Assembly (NCBI RefSeq): GCF_002246015.1
Contig: NZ_NOLJ01000002.1
Span: 671,006 to 735,005 of the forward strand
Direction of reading: 5' to 3'
DNA: 64,000 bases
Origin: Nostoc sp. 'Peltigera membranacea cyanobiont' 210A
GTDB taxonomy: Bacteria > Cyanobacteriota > Cyanobacteriia > Cyanobacteriales > Nostocaceae
The notes under the pieces are model-generated. The model was not told the DNA's origin. It did not search any database and saw only the letters and a list, made by a program, of their open reading frames with translations. Positions 8,793-20,268 of this stretch are shown here, piece after piece. Position 1 is the stretch's first letter; every line of letters begins with the position of its first letter. The translations under genes and the position numbers were made by a program.

Positions 8793-8849
8793 ACTCAATT
8801 TCTTAATAAGGCTATGTTTTAAAGTAATTTGCGATCGGGTGTAATACAC

Positions 8850-8942
8850 TCGTAACCTCTCTTAAAACCTCTCCCCTACAAGGGGAGAAGCTTTGAATTT
8901 TCCCCCTTCCCTATTAGGGAAGGGGGCTAGAGGGTTAGGTCT
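8850..8942. repeat. Branched GC-rich hairpin element, copy 1 (hpsA-hpsB spacer)
   Basis: Two adjacent perfect hairpins are visible: TCTCCCCT/AGGGGAGA around 8869-8887, and CCCCCTTCCCTA/TAGGGAAGGGGG around 8902-8927. They are enclosed by an outer AACCTCT/AGAGGGTT pairing (about 8853-8937). The same three-arm layout occurs at 17405-17493 and 54335-54409. Inside the hps operon it would form a strong RNA structure between hpsA and hpsB and could act as an attenuator or a 3' stabiliser of the hpsA part of the message. Confidence 0.7.
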
Positions 8943-8996
8943 GTTAACGTGGTCTATTCACCCGAAAAGTGATGTAAAAACTCTCATTCAAACACT

Positions 8997-11900
8997 TTAG
9001 GATGGTTGGAGTTGGCAGCTAGTAGGACGTTCAGTTGCAGGTAGTGCAAATTTGAAACCACTGCCATAATAATTAGTGTCCGCAGTAGCATCCATATCAA
9101 ACCCATCCGATGTTTGAGTTTGTACACCACACAACAGAGTTTTCACCCAAAGGTCATCGCGGCCTACTTCTCTGAAGTATTCATTTGGAGGATCTGCTGC
9201 TGGAGTTACAAAGCGCTGGGCAAACAAGTCGGGGTTTTGCGCCAATAACGCTACATCAAAACCCCAGTTACGGTTAGGAGGCATATAATAAGGCGCTTCA
9301 CCACTAGGATTAGTAATGAAAGTACTATCTGATGTGTAACCAGGTCTTGCAGAATTCAGAAGTCTGAAAAAGATACTGTTATTCTTCAAAAGGTCAGCAG
9401 CGCTAGTACTATTAGGGTCAGAAGTGGTTGCAGGAGGAGTTGTTGGTCCTGGTCTGACAAGAGCTTGGAATGGTGCAGTAGCATAGATACTGCGTTTAAA
9501 TTGGATGAATGAACCGTTGATATTGGCATCAACCCCATCCCAGTTTTCTAAGAAGCGCACAAAGTTATGCAAACCCCCATTGATTTCGTAGGTACTTGCA
9601 CCCACACGAGCCGGAGTATCACCAGCAGCAACTACTAGATTAAAATTTGTTTGACTTGCCTGAGACAACCATCTAGTGTTTTTAACGACACTAGATGATC
9701 CTGCTAAAGCGGCGTAATTTTGAGTACTAGGTGGTGTTGCGGTTGTTACTTGTAATTGCAATACAGGTTCAAATAGAGGCTGGTATGACGCATCTCTGGC
9801 GGGTGAAGCAGGGTTAAATAGTGACGCGCTTGTATCTCCAGGAAAATCCCTAAGCGAACCAGAAGCCGGTAGTCTGGGGTATCTGTAAAATACACGATCG
9901 GTGTTGTTGTATTTGATCTCGCTCATTGTCGATGGTGGTGGGCTATTAGGGGAACTAGTATTTGTTGTGGTTGCAAACCATAGAGCATTAGTTGCTATGT
10001 CAGGTATACTAAGCGGGTCTAACACACCACTTATGAAATTTATCGGCAATTCTCTTACTACACCTGATTTAATACCTAGTGGAATGGGATTAGCACTAGT
10101 ATAATTTATGGCGTTGTTACTAGTATTAACAAGCTTACCAAAATCAGGATCACTTGTTGGTGTGTATTTCCGTTTGAACGCAACCCTACGAGCAAATTGA
10201 GCAAAATCAGCCCTTGGCGATCGCGCAGTTGTACCAGCTAAGAGTCTTTCAGGATCTGCACCTATTACAGTTACATCACTAGACCTTTTTAGGATATCTG
10301 TTAGCTTCAAACCATTGGTTGCATCTTTATCATTAGACTTGTCATTATCATTATCTAAACCCACATACCAGTCACCCGGTTGACACTCTGAAACTGGTAT
10401 TTTGAAGCACATCTCCATTACATACTCTGGGAAACTTCCTCGACGCTGAATGGGCGTGACGAAGTTGTTCACGTAAGAACTGTTATTGTTTACTGAGTCG
10501 GCAGCAGCGGGAGTACCTGTATAGTAGGTATCACCACCAGAGTCAGTCAAGAATTTAGATGAAGTGAGAAAGTTGTTATTCCAGAAACCTACCTTCAGCC
10601 GACTGAGTACGACGTTAGGATCGCTCCCTTGGTTATTTCGCAAATCGTAATCACCCTCATTGCGGAAACCTTCACGGAAGTTACCAGAGAGCAAGGTAAC
10701 AGCATCGGCAATTACTGATGCTGGTCGCCAGGTTTCGCCTGTTGTGCAATTGGGTAGTAGTCTAGGGTCATTAGGCCGACAAGCAAAGTCACGATCGCGA
10801 TTTGCCGCAGCACGAGTGTAAAATTTAGTATCGTAGGTAGCAGCGCTGGGAGCAGGTAAAAGATCCGGGGTTTTGAATTCTTGTTTAGTGTGTAGATTAA
10901 AATCGCCTTTAACATACACTGGTAGCTCAGTTGCTAAAATTAAGCCTTTTTCTTGTGCTCTGTAATCAGTCTGGCGACTCAAGTTACTGCCATTAATCAA
11001 CATAATGGCGTTAGGTCGCCGTTCTGGATCGAGATTGTAGTCACTAGCGCTGATATTTTCGCTAGTTGGGTTACTGCGATCTTTTTGAGCATCATCACGA
11101 GAGGCATAGATAATGCCGCTATTGGGCAATAGATATTCGTTATCCGATGCAACCGATGCAGTGCCGATTGCTTGTGTGCGAAGCAGACCTAAATCTATAG
11201 TAGTGGCACGAATTTCTAGAGGCTGACGCTGTTCAACTTCTAAATTGTAGTTGCCAGTTAATGTACCACCTTTATCTATAGCCTTAATTTGTCGGGCATC
11301 AAGAAATGTAATTTCTTTGATTGCGCCATCAGGAATATAGGTAGTACTCCGAGTCAGAGTGCCATCAGCAATCTGTATTGCACAGATAGTAGAGTCAATT
11401 GCTGATTGTTCAGAGAGAGTAAGTTTGCTGGTTGTTGCTTTGGCCAGTGCTTGCCGTAGTAGAGGATTCACAAGGCGGCCATTCGGAAATACCAAGTTAG
11501 CTTGATATTTCAAACGATTTAGCAAAGTTACACCAGTGTTGGTCACATCATCAGCATTAGCCCCAGGTGTAAAAAAACCATTGGCATCTACTGTTTGTCC
11601 TCTAGTTATACCATCAGATGCAGTAGCGGGAGCAGCATAAACAAGCCCATTGTTAGATGCTGCTACTGCTGTCGAAGTAAGGGGATCATAAGTGTTTGTA
11701 GTTGCTGTTGTCTGATTAGTAGGGTTGTAGTAGCTACTTACACAGGCCATGGGTGTTTGATAATCGTCTGGTGTACTCGCCTGAGGATTATAGGAATCCC
11801 GGTTGTAGTGATACACCACCGTGGCACGCATTACCAAATCACCACGTTTTTGTTTACTTGCATTCAGAGGATCGGTCGGATCGGGTACAACCATAGGCAT

Positions 11901-13991
11901 AGTATCAGGCCAGACTACAGTGCCATAACTTTCGTTGACTCCCGACGTGCTTGGATCGTCAATCAGTTCGGGCTTTCCTCCTCGTGTTGAAAGAGTAGGT
12001 TGAACGAGTGTTCTTAGTCCAGAACCTGTAGGTGTATATACTCCAGCACCTGTAATCACCCTCAGTCCACCGACCACATCAAGGGGATTAGATCGGGGTG
12101 AAGCGGCTGAAATTTCCCAAAAACCATCACGTCCTGTTACCCCTAAATCTGATAATTGTCTGACGCGAGTGGTACGAGTTCGATCTTTGGTAGTACTACT
12201 TGTCCACCTCACAGCAGGACTGATGGGTTGAGGATCGTTGTCTCCTACAAAGTCTCCTTTTGTGCTGTCCCATATTAGTTCAGGTAGGTTGTTGCCTAGT
12301 ACGATGCGATCGCCTAACTGTGTTTCTATTACGGGAGTATTATCTACAACATCTGGATCTCTGGTAGGTAGTTGCGCTGTATCTAGTGTTAGTGTTGTAT
12401 TAGTATCTGTTGGATAAATCCAGGCATCCATTGGACGTAGCGTATTAACAGAACCTTTCATAAAGGTTGTTGCATCTGTTATATAGTCGTACTCAGTAGT
12501 GCCAGTTTTTATAATAGCAGAATTACCATAAAGAACTTCTTTAAATGGTACACGCCTAGTACGTTTACGGAACCAGTTTTCTAATTCTTCCTTGCGTACT
12601 TTAGTCGCATCTAAACTTGGATCGTTTAGAGTACGGTTAGTTATATTAGTTCTGATTTCTTGAGGATCGGTAGTAGCAGCATTGTTAAGTTGTGCCTTCA
12701 CTAATAAGTCTATGCGTTGAGCATAAGCCTGAGTGTTATAGGCAATGTCATTTGAGTTATTTGAGGTAGTTTTATTAGTAGATGCTAAAGTTTTATTTGT
12801 AGTAGGCGCACCATTTTCTACAAATAAATCTACGTATGTTCCACCTGTATTACTTGTACTGATTGGACTACTAGTTGCAATATTGCCGCCAACAACTATC
12901 TTGCTATTTTCTCGTTCGTAGTAACATGAATACCTACTACTGACCTGAAATAAGGTTATATCTTCACTAGTTTTAGCAGTAAATAAGTTACTGTTGGTAA
13001 AGATGCGTCCATTGAGACGGAATCTAGGCCCTGGTGTAATATCTAAGTCATCTTCATAGACAACGGCATTATTAGTAATAGAAACTTGACTACGATCTTG
13101 TTGCATTTCTAATGCCGAGAAGCCCTTATTACCTCGATACTTCTCATACTTAGTTGTATCAAGAGAAGTCGCTTGAGCAATATCACTAATTGGAACCGTT
13201 ACTGCATATACGAAAAAGCTTTTTTTCAATTCGCCAGTTGGTAGTTTATACCAACCCGAACTACCTACTAAGCTAGCACTAGTATCACCAGCTACGTCAC
13301 AAGCTCCACCTGCCTTAGCTGGTAGCATAGGAGGGGTTCTAGCATCTAGTGGGCTTCTACTTCTAGTTTGGGTTGTACCAGTTTGGGGGGGAGTACGGAA
13401 GTAGATCCCATAGAGAATAAAGCTATCAAATTTACCGTTATTATCTGTATCGGCAGGAAATTTCCAGGCTGTTTGTATGTTTTCTTGATTTTCTAAAGCG
13501 ATAGTACTACCTGCTTGAATCTTCGGAGTTGTAGTACTTTTATCAATGTTATAAGCCAGGGTTATAGGAGTTTCATCACCAAATGTATAGATAGAAAGTT
13601 TATTGATTAAGGTATTGTATAGGGTTAGATTTGATGGGACAGAACGTGGTAAAGTCGGGTCGGCAAACAGTGCGCTTATTTTGGCTTTAGCCCTGTCTAA
13701 AGCAGGGGTAGCAGCTTGCATTGTTGCTTCATTCACACGGACGTTACTAGCATTTTTAGAACGCTCAAAAGACCGAAATAAAATTGCAGTTGTTAACAGT
13801 ACGACTACCAAAACTACCATCGCCACTGTTGGCAATACAAAGCCAGAATTAACCGAACCGCGTCTTCTTTGAGTACCAAAGATAGTTCGCAAAAGCCAAA
13901 TAATTTGCTTATTGATTGCAGATAAAAGCTGCTTATTAATTTGTCTGAAGTTTTTTTGAATTACCTTGAATAGCTGACGTTTTCGAGACAT
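8997..13991 (-). CDS. hpsA: Hormogonium polysaccharide biosynthesis protein HpsA
   Basis: The 1664-residue product is by far the longest of the cluster and opens the operon. Residues 1-49 are basic and amphipathic; G50-F-V-L-P-T is a prepilin-like cleavage site followed by a hydrophobic helix (VAMVVLVVVLLTTAILF). Unlike the pseudopilins, mature position 5 is Thr instead of Glu. The remainder is a long, Thr/Ser/Asn/Pro-rich, strand-dominated extracellular region. This matches HpsA of Nostoc punctiforme, the first gene of the hps locus, required for hormogonium polysaccharide and motility. The start ATG is preceded by CAGGAAG and a candidate -10 box. The exact molecular role of HpsA is not known. 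Confidence 0.9.
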   Translation of the reverse strand: MSRKRQLFKVIQKNFRQINKQLLSAINKQIIWLLRTIFGTQRRRGSVNSGFVLPTVAMVVLVVVLLTTAILFRSFERSKNASNVRVNEATMQAATPALDRAKAKISALFADPTLPRSVPSNLTLYNTLINKLSIYTFGDETPITLAYNIDKSTTTPKIQAGSTIALENQENIQTAWKFPADTDNNGKFDSFILYGIYFRTPPQTGTTQTRSRSPLDARTPPMLPAKAGGACDVAGDTSASLVGSSGWYKLPTGELKKSFFVYAVTVPISDIAQATSLDTTKYEKYRGNKGFSALEMQQDRSQVSITNNAVVYEDDLDITPGPRFRLNGRIFTNSNLFTAKTSEDITLFQVSSRYSCYYERENSKIVVGGNIATSSPISTSNTGGTYVDLFVENGAPTTNKTLASTNKTTSNNSNDIAYNTQAYAQRIDLLVKAQLNNAATTDPQEIRTNITNRTLNDPSLDATKVRKEELENWFRKRTRRVPFKEVLYGNSAIIKTGTTEYDYITDATTFMKGSVNTLRPMDAWIYPTDTNTTLTLDTAQLPTRDPDVVDNTPVIETQLGDRIVLGNNLPELIWDSTKGDFVGDNDPQPISPAVRWTSSTTKDRTRTTRVRQLSDLGVTGRDGFWEISAASPRSNPLDVVGGLRVITGAGVYTPTGSGLRTLVQPTLSTRGGKPELIDDPSTSGVNESYGTVVWPDTMPMVVPDPTDPLNASKQKRGDLVMRATVVYHYNRDSYNPQASTPDDYQTPMACVSSYYNPTNQTTATTNTYDPLTSTAVAASNNGLVYAAPATASDGITRGQTVDANGFFTPGANADDVTNTGVTLLNRLKYQANLVFPNGRLVNPLLRQALAKATTSKLTLSEQSAIDSTICAIQIADGTLTRSTTYIPDGAIKEITFLDARQIKAIDKGGTLTGNYNLEVEQRQPLEIRATTIDLGLLRTQAIGTASVASDNEYLLPNSGIIYASRDDAQKDRSNPTSENISASDYNLDPERRPNAIMLINGSNLSRQTDYRAQEKGLILATELPVYVKGDFNLHTKQEFKTPDLLPAPSAATYDTKFYTRAAANRDRDFACRPNDPRLLPNCTTGETWRPASVIADAVTLLSGNFREGFRNEGDYDLRNNQGSDPNVVLSRLKVGFWNNNFLTSSKFLTDSGGDTYYTGTPAAADSVNNNSSYVNNFVTPIQRRGSFPEYVMEMCFKIPVSECQPGDWYVGLDNDNDKSNDKDATNGLKLTDILKRSSDVTVIGADPERLLAGTTARSPRADFAQFARRVAFKRKYTPTSDPDFGKLVNTSNNAINYTSANPIPLGIKSGVVRELPINFISGVLDPLSIPDIATNALWFATTTNTSSPNSPPPSTMSEIKYNNTDRVFYRYPRLPASGSLRDFPGDTSASLFNPASPARDASYQPLFEPVLQLQVTTATPPSTQNYAALAGSSSVVKNTRWLSQASQTNFNLVVAAGDTPARVGASTYEINGGLHNFVRFLENWDGVDANINGSFIQFKRSIYATAPFQALVRPGPTTPPATTSDPNSTSAADLLKNNSIFFRLLNSARPGYTSDSTFITNPSGEAPYYMPPNRNWGFDVALLAQNPDLFAQRFVTPAADPPNEYFREVGRDDLWVKTLLCGVQTQTSDGFDMDATADTNYYGSGFKFALPATERPTSCQLQPS

Positions 13992-14012
13992 ATCTGCTTC
14001 CTGAACGAGTAG

Positions 14013-14041
14013 ATTATAGCGGATTTTCTATTTTTTCAAAG
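14013..14041 (-). promoter_or_regulatory. Candidate sigma-70 type promoter of the hps operon
   Basis: On the minus strand a TATAAT box (14018-14013) is preceded, 15-17 bp away, by CTTTGAAA (14041-14034) as a possible -35. The start codon of hpsA lies about 22 bp downstream of the -10, giving a very short leader that still contains CAGGAAG. I did not identify an alternative-sigma (SigJ-type) motif with confidence; such control is known for hormogonium genes in Nostoc punctiforme. Confidence 0.35.
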
Positions 14042-14394
14042 TTTCACTCATACCTATCAAGTATTTCTACAGGCATTGGATGAGACGATATTTATCTAAC
14101 TACTTTATTTGGCTTTGCTAACCTCCAAACAAAGTAGTTATAAAAAAGATAATTTATTAAAGTTATATCATTTATGAATTGTTCATTTGATCCGGTAAAC
14201 ACTGATTTTTTCAGAATTATTTGGCTCCAGTCTGATAAATCATAAGAGCATTACTTCACAGTATATTTGCGTAAATGTGTTTTATTTGAAGACAAATTTA
14301 TGAAGATGTTATCAACAGAGTAGGCTTATAATACCCATCCGTTAAAGGAAAGATATCAGTTAGGTGCAAAATAATCAGATGTGCAGCTTAAATT

Positions 14395-14423
14395 CCCGAC
14401 TTCTTAATTTAAAGAAGTCAGGA
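14395..14423. repeat. Palindromic repeat with GACTTCTT/AAGAAGTC arms, copy 1
   Basis: CCCGACTTCTT and AAGAAGTCAGG flank a short AATTTA loop, followed by GAATCT. A second copy with the same arms and a following GGATCT is at 18068-18090. It lies in the 633-bp spacer between hpsA and clpB, in which I see no gene. This looks like a dispersed small palindrome of the genome. Confidence 0.5.
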
Positions 14424-14520
14424 ATCTTGTTGTTGACATTGCTTTGATTAATTACTAATTACTCACTAGTAGAGCTTGGCATAAATCCCACTACTACCTT
14501 TAAGTGCAAGCAAGCTCATA

Positions 14521-14550
14521 CCACAGGTACGAGAAATTAGTACCCTGTGG
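14521..14550. terminator. Hairpin downstream of clpB
   Basis: CCACAGGTAC and GTACCCTGTGG pair with a single bulge around a 9-base loop, about 75 bp after the clpB stop on the minus strand. No T-run follows on that strand, so termination is uncertain; it may protect the 3' end of the message. Confidence 0.35.
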
Positions 14551-14624
14551 CAGAAGCAAAAAGGGATTAACGTTAAAAAGGGCGGTTAGAAACTGCAACT
14601 ACACGGAGTTTATCCACTTAGGTG

Positions 14625-17267
14625 CTATGTAGCAATCTGTGGTACTGTCACCTTCACCAGCACTTTTTTGCTAAAAGACAAACCGTTTTCATTTTTGTCT
14701 ATGATAATTGTGTCTCCAGAGATAAAAGTATTTTCCAATAATTTGGTGGCGAGGGGGTTTTCTACTTCTCGCTGAATTGCCCGTTTCAGTGGACGCGCAC
14801 CGTAAACTGGGTCATAGCCTGATTCGACAAGATAATCACAAGCAGATTGGGATATCTCAAAGAAGATTTTTTGCTCGCGGAGGAGATTTTCTACCCGTTT
14901 GAGTTGAATACGGATGATCTGCCGCATTTCTGTGCGATTTAGGGTATGGAAGAGAATAATATCATCGACGCGGTTGAGAAATTCGGGGCGAAAATGCGAT
15001 CGCAAGTTTTCCATTACCCGTTTCCGCATCGTTTCATACTGGGAATCATCACCAGATACATCCAAAATATGTTCGCTACCAATGTTACTGGTCATCACAA
15101 TAACGCTGTTACGAAAATCTACCGTTCTTCCCTGAGAATCAGTAATTCTCCCATCATCTAAAACCTGTAATAAAATATTGAACACATCGGGGTGCGCCTT
15201 TTCCACTTCATCCAACAGCACCACTGAGTAGGGACGGCGGCGAATCGCCTCGGAAAGTTGGCCGCCTTCTTCATATCCTACATATCCTGGAGGCGCTCCT
15301 ACAAGGCGAGAAACTGAGTGTTTTTCCATATACTCAGACATATCCAAGCGCACCAATGCATCATCAGAATCAAAGAGAAACTGAGCTAAGGCACGGGCGA
15401 GTTCGGTTTTGCCTACGCCTGTGGGGCCCATGAACAGAAATGAACCAATGGGACGAGAGGGATCTTTCATCCCCGCACGGGCGCGGCGAATTGCGGCTGC
15501 TACTGCTTCTACAGCCTCTTCTTGCCCAATGACTCGTTGATGCAAATGACTTTCTAATTGCAGTAATTTTTGTCGTTCCGATTCCAACAAGCGATTGACG
15601 GGGATTCCTGTCCACTTTGCGACAATTTCGGCAATATCGGATTCAGTAACTTGTTCTCTTAGCAACGTGGAACCTTGGTTTTGAATTTCTAAAAGGCTCG
15701 CTTCTTTGGCTTCGCGCTCGTGCTGTACTCCCTCCAATTTGCCATACTTCAGTTGGGCAGCTTTATTTAGATCGTAGGCGCGTTCTGCCTGTTCAATTTG
15801 CACTCGCAGCGCATCTTCTTCTTTCTTTAAGGCGCTTATAGCCTCCAATATCTGCTTTTCACCTTGCCATTGCTCATTAAATATTTGCTGCTTTACAGTT
15901 AAATTGGCGATTTCTTGTTCAATGCGCTCTAAACGTTCTTTCGTTTGGGGAGTACCCTTTTCTTCGCCAGCTAATGACAGCTTTTCCATTTCTAACTGCA
16001 TGAGGCGGCGATCGATGGTTTCCAATTCGGCTGGTTTGGAGGTAATCTCCATTTTCAACTGTGCTGCTGCTTCATCTACTAAGTCAATAGCTTTATCTGG
16101 TAAGAAGCGATCGCTAATATAACGTGCTGACAGAGTTGCTGCTGCTACCAAAGCCGAATCAGAAATTTTGACGTTGTGATGCACTTCGTAGCGTTCTTTC
16201 AACCCCCGCAGTATGGAAATAGTATTTTCCACAGTTGGCTGATCAACAAATACTTGCTGAAAGCGGCGTTCTAGAGCAGCGTCTTTCTCAATGTGTTTGC
16301 GGAATTCGTCAAGGGTAGTTGCGCCAATACAACGCAATTCTCCCCGTGCCAGCATTGGTTTGAGCAGATTTCCGGCATCCATTGCCCCTTGTTGAGTAGA
16401 GCCTGCGCCGACTACGGTGTGCAGTTCGTCAATAAACAGAACAATGTCACCGTTAGATTCAGTAACTTCCTTGAGAACTGCTTTTAGGCGTTCTTCAAAT
16501 TCACCTCGTAATTTTGCTCCAGCAATTAAACTGCCGATATCTAACGAGATCAACTTGCGGTTTTTCAGAGATTCAGGAACATCACCGTTTACCATCCTCT
16601 GTGCTAATGCTTCTGCGATCGCAGTCTTACCTACCCCAGGTTCACCAATCAATACAGGGTTATTTTTGCTACGACGAGACAATACTTGAATTACCCGCCG
16701 AATTTCATCATCCCGCCCAATCACTGGGTCGAGTTTTCCAGCTTTTGCCTGTTCTGTCAAATCTCTGCCAAATTTTTGTAAGGCTTCATAGCGGGATTCT
16801 GGGGTTTGATCTGTCACCTTTTGGCTACCGCGAACGGTTTTGATAGTAGCTTCGAGTTTAGGTGCATCCGCGCTAAAGCCTTTGAGTATCTTTCGTCCAA
16901 TGCGATCGTCTTCAGCAAAGGCCAAAAGTATGTGTTCCACGGAAATGTAGGAGTCTTTCATCCTAACTCTAGCTTCTTCGGCTCGGTCTAGTAAAATATC
17001 TAAATTGCGGCTAAGGTAAAGCTGATCGCTTTTACCAACTTTGGGCTGGCGTTGGGTAAAGGCTTCTAGCTGTTGCTGCAAGCGGATTGGATCGACCTCA
17101 GATCGAGCCAGGATACGTATTGCTAGACTAGTGGGTTCTTCTAACAGGGCAATAATTAAATGTTCAACATCTAGTTGCTGTTGTTGATAAGCACGGACTA
17201 TATCCTGAGATTTAACAATTGCTTCCCAGGCTTTATCAGTAAATTTATTGGGATCTGTAGGTTGCAT
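14625..17267 (-). CDS. clpB: ATP-dependent protein disaggregase ClpB
   Basis: An 880-residue Hsp100 chaperone that works with DnaK to dissolve protein aggregates in the cytoplasm. The order is complete: Clp N-domain repeats (1-150), AAA-1 with Walker [15 protein letters not shown] near 207 and Walker [15 protein letters not shown], a coiled-coil middle domain (about 410-530, which separates ClpB from ClpC), and AAA-2 with [14 protein letters not shown] near 608 and [14 protein letters not shown]. The C-terminus ends in a short basic strand region. Length is normal. Cyanobacteria often carry two clpB paralogues and I cannot tell which this is. Its promoter region carries a MITE-like insertion beginning 66 bp upstream of the start codon. 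Confidence 0.95.
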   Translation of the reverse strand: MQPTDPNKFTDKAWEAIVKSQDIVRAYQQQQLDVEHLIIALLEEPTSLAIRILARSEVDPIRLQQQLEAFTQRQPKVGKSDQLYLSRNLDILLDRAEEARVRMKDSYISVEHILLAFAEDDRIGRKILKGFSADAPKLEATIKTVRGSQKVTDQTPESRYEALQKFGRDLTEQAKAGKLDPVIGRDDEIRRVIQVLSRRSKNNPVLIGEPGVGKTAIAEALAQRMVNGDVPESLKNRKLISLDIGSLIAGAKLRGEFEERLKAVLKEVTESNGDIVLFIDELHTVVGAGSTQQGAMDAGNLLKPMLARGELRCIGATTLDEFRKHIEKDAALERRFQQVFVDQPTVENTISILRGLKERYEVHHNVKISDSALVAAATLSARYISDRFLPDKAIDLVDEAAAQLKMEITSKPAELETIDRRLMQLEMEKLSLAGEEKGTPQTKERLERIEQEIANLTVKQQIFNEQWQGEKQILEAISALKKEEDALRVQIEQAERAYDLNKAAQLKYGKLEGVQHEREAKEASLLEIQNQGSTLLREQVTESDIAEIVAKWTGIPVNRLLESERQKLLQLESHLHQRVIGQEEAVEAVAAAIRRARAGMKDPSRPIGSFLFMGPTGVGKTELARALAQFLFDSDDALVRLDMSEYMEKHSVSRLVGAPPGYVGYEEGGQLSEAIRRRPYSVVLLDEVEKAHPDVFNILLQVLDDGRITDSQGRTVDFRNSVIVMTSNIGSEHILDVSGDDSQYETMRKRVMENLRSHFRPEFLNRVDDIILFHTLNRTEMRQIIRIQLKRVENLLREQKIFFEISQSACDYLVESGYDPVYGARPLKRAIQREVENPLATKLLENTFISGDTIIIDKNENGLSFSKKVLVKVTVPQIAT

Positions 17268-17332
17268 CTTTAGAATTTTGGAATTTGAATTTTTAGTTTA
17301 AGGATTGGGGATTATTAAAGGGAGTAGGGAGT

Positions 17333-17548
17333 GGTTGTAACCCATTGGTGTCAACTTAAGCCGAAAACTATATCGGACAGGCGTTTTGCAAATCCCTTAC
17401 ACGCTCATCCCCTAACCCCTTCTCCCTTGGGAAAAGGGGAATTGAATGTCTAGCTCCCCTCTCCCATCCGTGAGAGGGGCTGGGGGTGAGGGCAAAACGT
17501 TTTCACCAAGCGGGTTTAGCGTTAAGTTGACACCTATGGTTGTAACCC
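17333..17548. mobile_element. MITE-like element with terminal inverted repeats and direct-repeat flanks
   Basis: The 13-mer GGTGTCAACTTAA at 17347-17359 is repeated exactly in inverted orientation at 17522-17534; with neighbouring bases the match is 15 of 16. Outside the inverted repeats lies the same 11-mer, GGTTGTAACCC, in direct orientation at 17333-17343 and 17538-17548, as expected of a target-site duplication. The 194-bp interior has no coding potential and contains branched hairpin copy 2. This is the architecture of a non-autonomous transposable element; no transposase is nearby to assign a family. Confidence 0.6.
17405..17493. repeat. Branched GC-rich hairpin element, copy 2
   Basis: An outer CTCATCCCC/GGGGGTGAG pairing encloses two inner hairpins: CCCCTTCTCCC with GGGAAAAGGGG, and AGCTCCCCTCTC with GAGAGGGGCT. 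The layout and arm sequences resemble copies at 8850 and 54335. It sits inside the MITE-like element. Confidence 0.65.
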
Positions 17549-17719
17549 TACTCTTTAATACCCAGATAATTATCCAAACATTCTCAGCGTATATCCGCGT
17601 GTATCTCCAGTGGCAATTTGGGATTGGCAATTGATGATAGTTTAATCGATTGCCTATTTCCTAATTTAAAACGAAAACACTGTTATGGGCAGACTTTCCC
17701 CGATGGTGTTATTGGAGCG

Positions 17720-17845
17720 ATGTCTACGACGGGCTATGACGCTCTCTACGAGACGCTGCGCGTAGCTTGAGCTTGCTTCTCTGTAAGAGTACGCGGACTC
17801 GCTAACGCTTCTCTACGAGACGCTACGCGAACGCTATCGATGTCG
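17720..17845. repeat. Dispersed Nostoc palindromic repeat cluster (TCTCTACGAGACGCT core)
   Basis: The core CTCTACGAGACGCT followed by G/A-CGCG appears twice here (near 17743 and 17811), separated by a GCTTGCTTCT segment. Related single copies are at 30231-30268, 49169-49200, 51001-51041 and 54556-54616, always intergenic. The CTCTACGAGA centre is self-complementary. It is a repeat family of this genome; no gene is visible in the rest of the 17549-18162 spacer. Confidence 0.65.
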
Positions 17846-18067
17846 CTATTAGTGTTGCTGATCAAGAACAGTATTGGAGTAATACTAATAGGATTTACGT
17901 AGAGGAGATCCCTTAACCCGCCTAAAAAGGGAAAAGTCTCGCGCGTCTGGGTTTCCTGACACGAGACGACAGTGTGCAGGAAGAATCAATCTCTCTCTAG
18001 CTCAACTTTTTAAGACATCTGTGTGGATTTTCCTATGGCTCTTAAGCACAAGTTGCTGCCCAGATTA

Positions 18068-18090
18068 CCGGCTTCTTGAAGAAGTCGAGG
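18068..18090. repeat. Palindromic repeat with CTTCTT/AAGAAG arms, copy 2
   Basis: CCGGCTTCTTG abuts AAGAAGTCGAGG, followed by ATCT. It matches the element at 14395-14423 in arms and flank. Confidence 0.45.
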
Positions 18091-18134
18091 ATCTGAATCT
18101 AGCTTAAATAAATGACATTCCACCCTACCGGATA

Positions 18135-18155
18135 ATTGATTTTTTGGAAATCCCT
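18135..18155. repeat. 21-bp dispersed repeat, copy 2
   Basis: Identical to 160-180 except for one base. It ends 7 bp before the gloA stop codon position, on the 3' side of that gene, the same placement as copy 1. Confidence 0.5.
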
Positions 18156-18162
18156 GATAAAA

Positions 18163-18597
18163 TTATTGACTCACAAGTTGCTCTTGTGATTCCTGTTTGA
18201 CTCCTGAACCTTGAGTTCCCAGTTGAATCAGTTCAATTTTATACCCATCTGGATCTTCCACAAAAGCAATTACCGTCGAACCATGTTTCATCGCCCCTGG
18301 TTCGCGCACGACTTTACCGCCCTGATTGCGAATTTCCTCACACGTAGCGTAAATATCATCAACGCCAAGAGCAATGTGACCGTAAGCATTACCTAATTCG
18401 TACTTTTCCACGCCCCAGTTGTAGGTTAGTTCGATTACCGAGTTATCGCTTTCGTCGCCATAGCCAACAAAAGCCAGGGTAAATTCTCCTCCTGGATAAT
18501 CTTTTCGGCGCAGCAGTTTCATTCCGAGAATTTCACAGTAGAACTTTAAGGATTCTTCAAGGTTGCCCACCCGCAGCATTGTGTGTAGTAATCGCAT
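18163..18597 (-). CDS. gloA: Lactoylglutathione lyase (glyoxalase I)
   Basis: A 144-residue vicinal-oxygen-chelate protein converting the hemithioacetal of methylglyoxal and glutathione to S-lactoylglutathione in the cytoplasm. The expected metal ligands can be read: H5 (LLHTMLRV), E56 (VIELTYN), H74 (YGHIALGV) and E122 (YKIELIQL). [17 protein letters not shown] and [11 protein letters not shown] are strong family signatures. Length fits the short Ni-type enzymes. The C-terminal dozen residues are Gln/Ser-rich and probably disordered. Single gene, upstream of and divergent from eno. Confidence 0.93.
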   Translation of the reverse strand: MRLLHTMLRVGNLEESLKFYCEILGMKLLRRKDYPGGEFTLAFVGYGDESDNSVIELTYNWGVEKYELGNAYGHIALGVDDIYATCEEIRNQGGKVVREPGAMKHGSTVIAFVEDPDGYKIELIQLGTQGSGVKQESQEQLVSQ

Positions 18598-18839
18598 ATT
18601 GACCTTTTCTCTGTAATTGATTTAGTGTTATTCTCTGCAAACATTTTACCTAGCTCAAAGTCTTAAGGTAAAAATGCTGTCACAGAAAGAATTAAAAGCC
18701 GAAAGGACAGAATAAACAATTACCCATTCTGGGCATTGCTCCCGATCCCTATAATGGAAATCTTCTTTAATCTCAGCCGAGAAAGTCTCTTAACCGCCTA
18801 TGCTAGCGATTGGGTTAGGCAACTGGACTGGATGCGTAA

Positions 18840-20155
<1,316 letters not shown>

Positions 20156-20156
<1 letters not shown>

Positions 20157-20268
20157 GGACTGGGGACTAGGGACTGGGGACTAGGGATTGGGGACTAGGG
20201 ACTAGGGACTGGGGACTGGGGACTGGGGACTAGAATTCTTCCCAATCCCCAATCCCCAATCCCCAATT
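20156..20268. repeat. Heptamer repeat block forming a long imperfect hairpin (eno-argC)
   Basis: About eleven GGGACTR-type heptamers (GGGACTG/GGGACTA) run from the eno stop to 20232. After a GAATTC spacer come four CCCAATC-type units to about 20267, next to the argC stop. The two arms are roughly complementary, so the whole spacer between the convergent genes could fold back on itself and serve as a bidirectional terminator. These are the short tandemly repeated repetitive sequences typical of heterocystous cyanobacteria. Confidence 0.85.

Noticed and set aside
11595..11990. 131-residue plus-strand frame antisense to hpsA
   Set aside because: Cysteine- and serine-rich composition is the mirror of the Thr/Ser-rich hpsA coding strand; no ribosome site.
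13992..18162. tRNA or small stable RNA genes in the large spacers
   Set aside because: Palindromes found there lack a T-loop GTTCRA motif or any cloverleaf with CCA-proximal acceptor stem; they are repeats.
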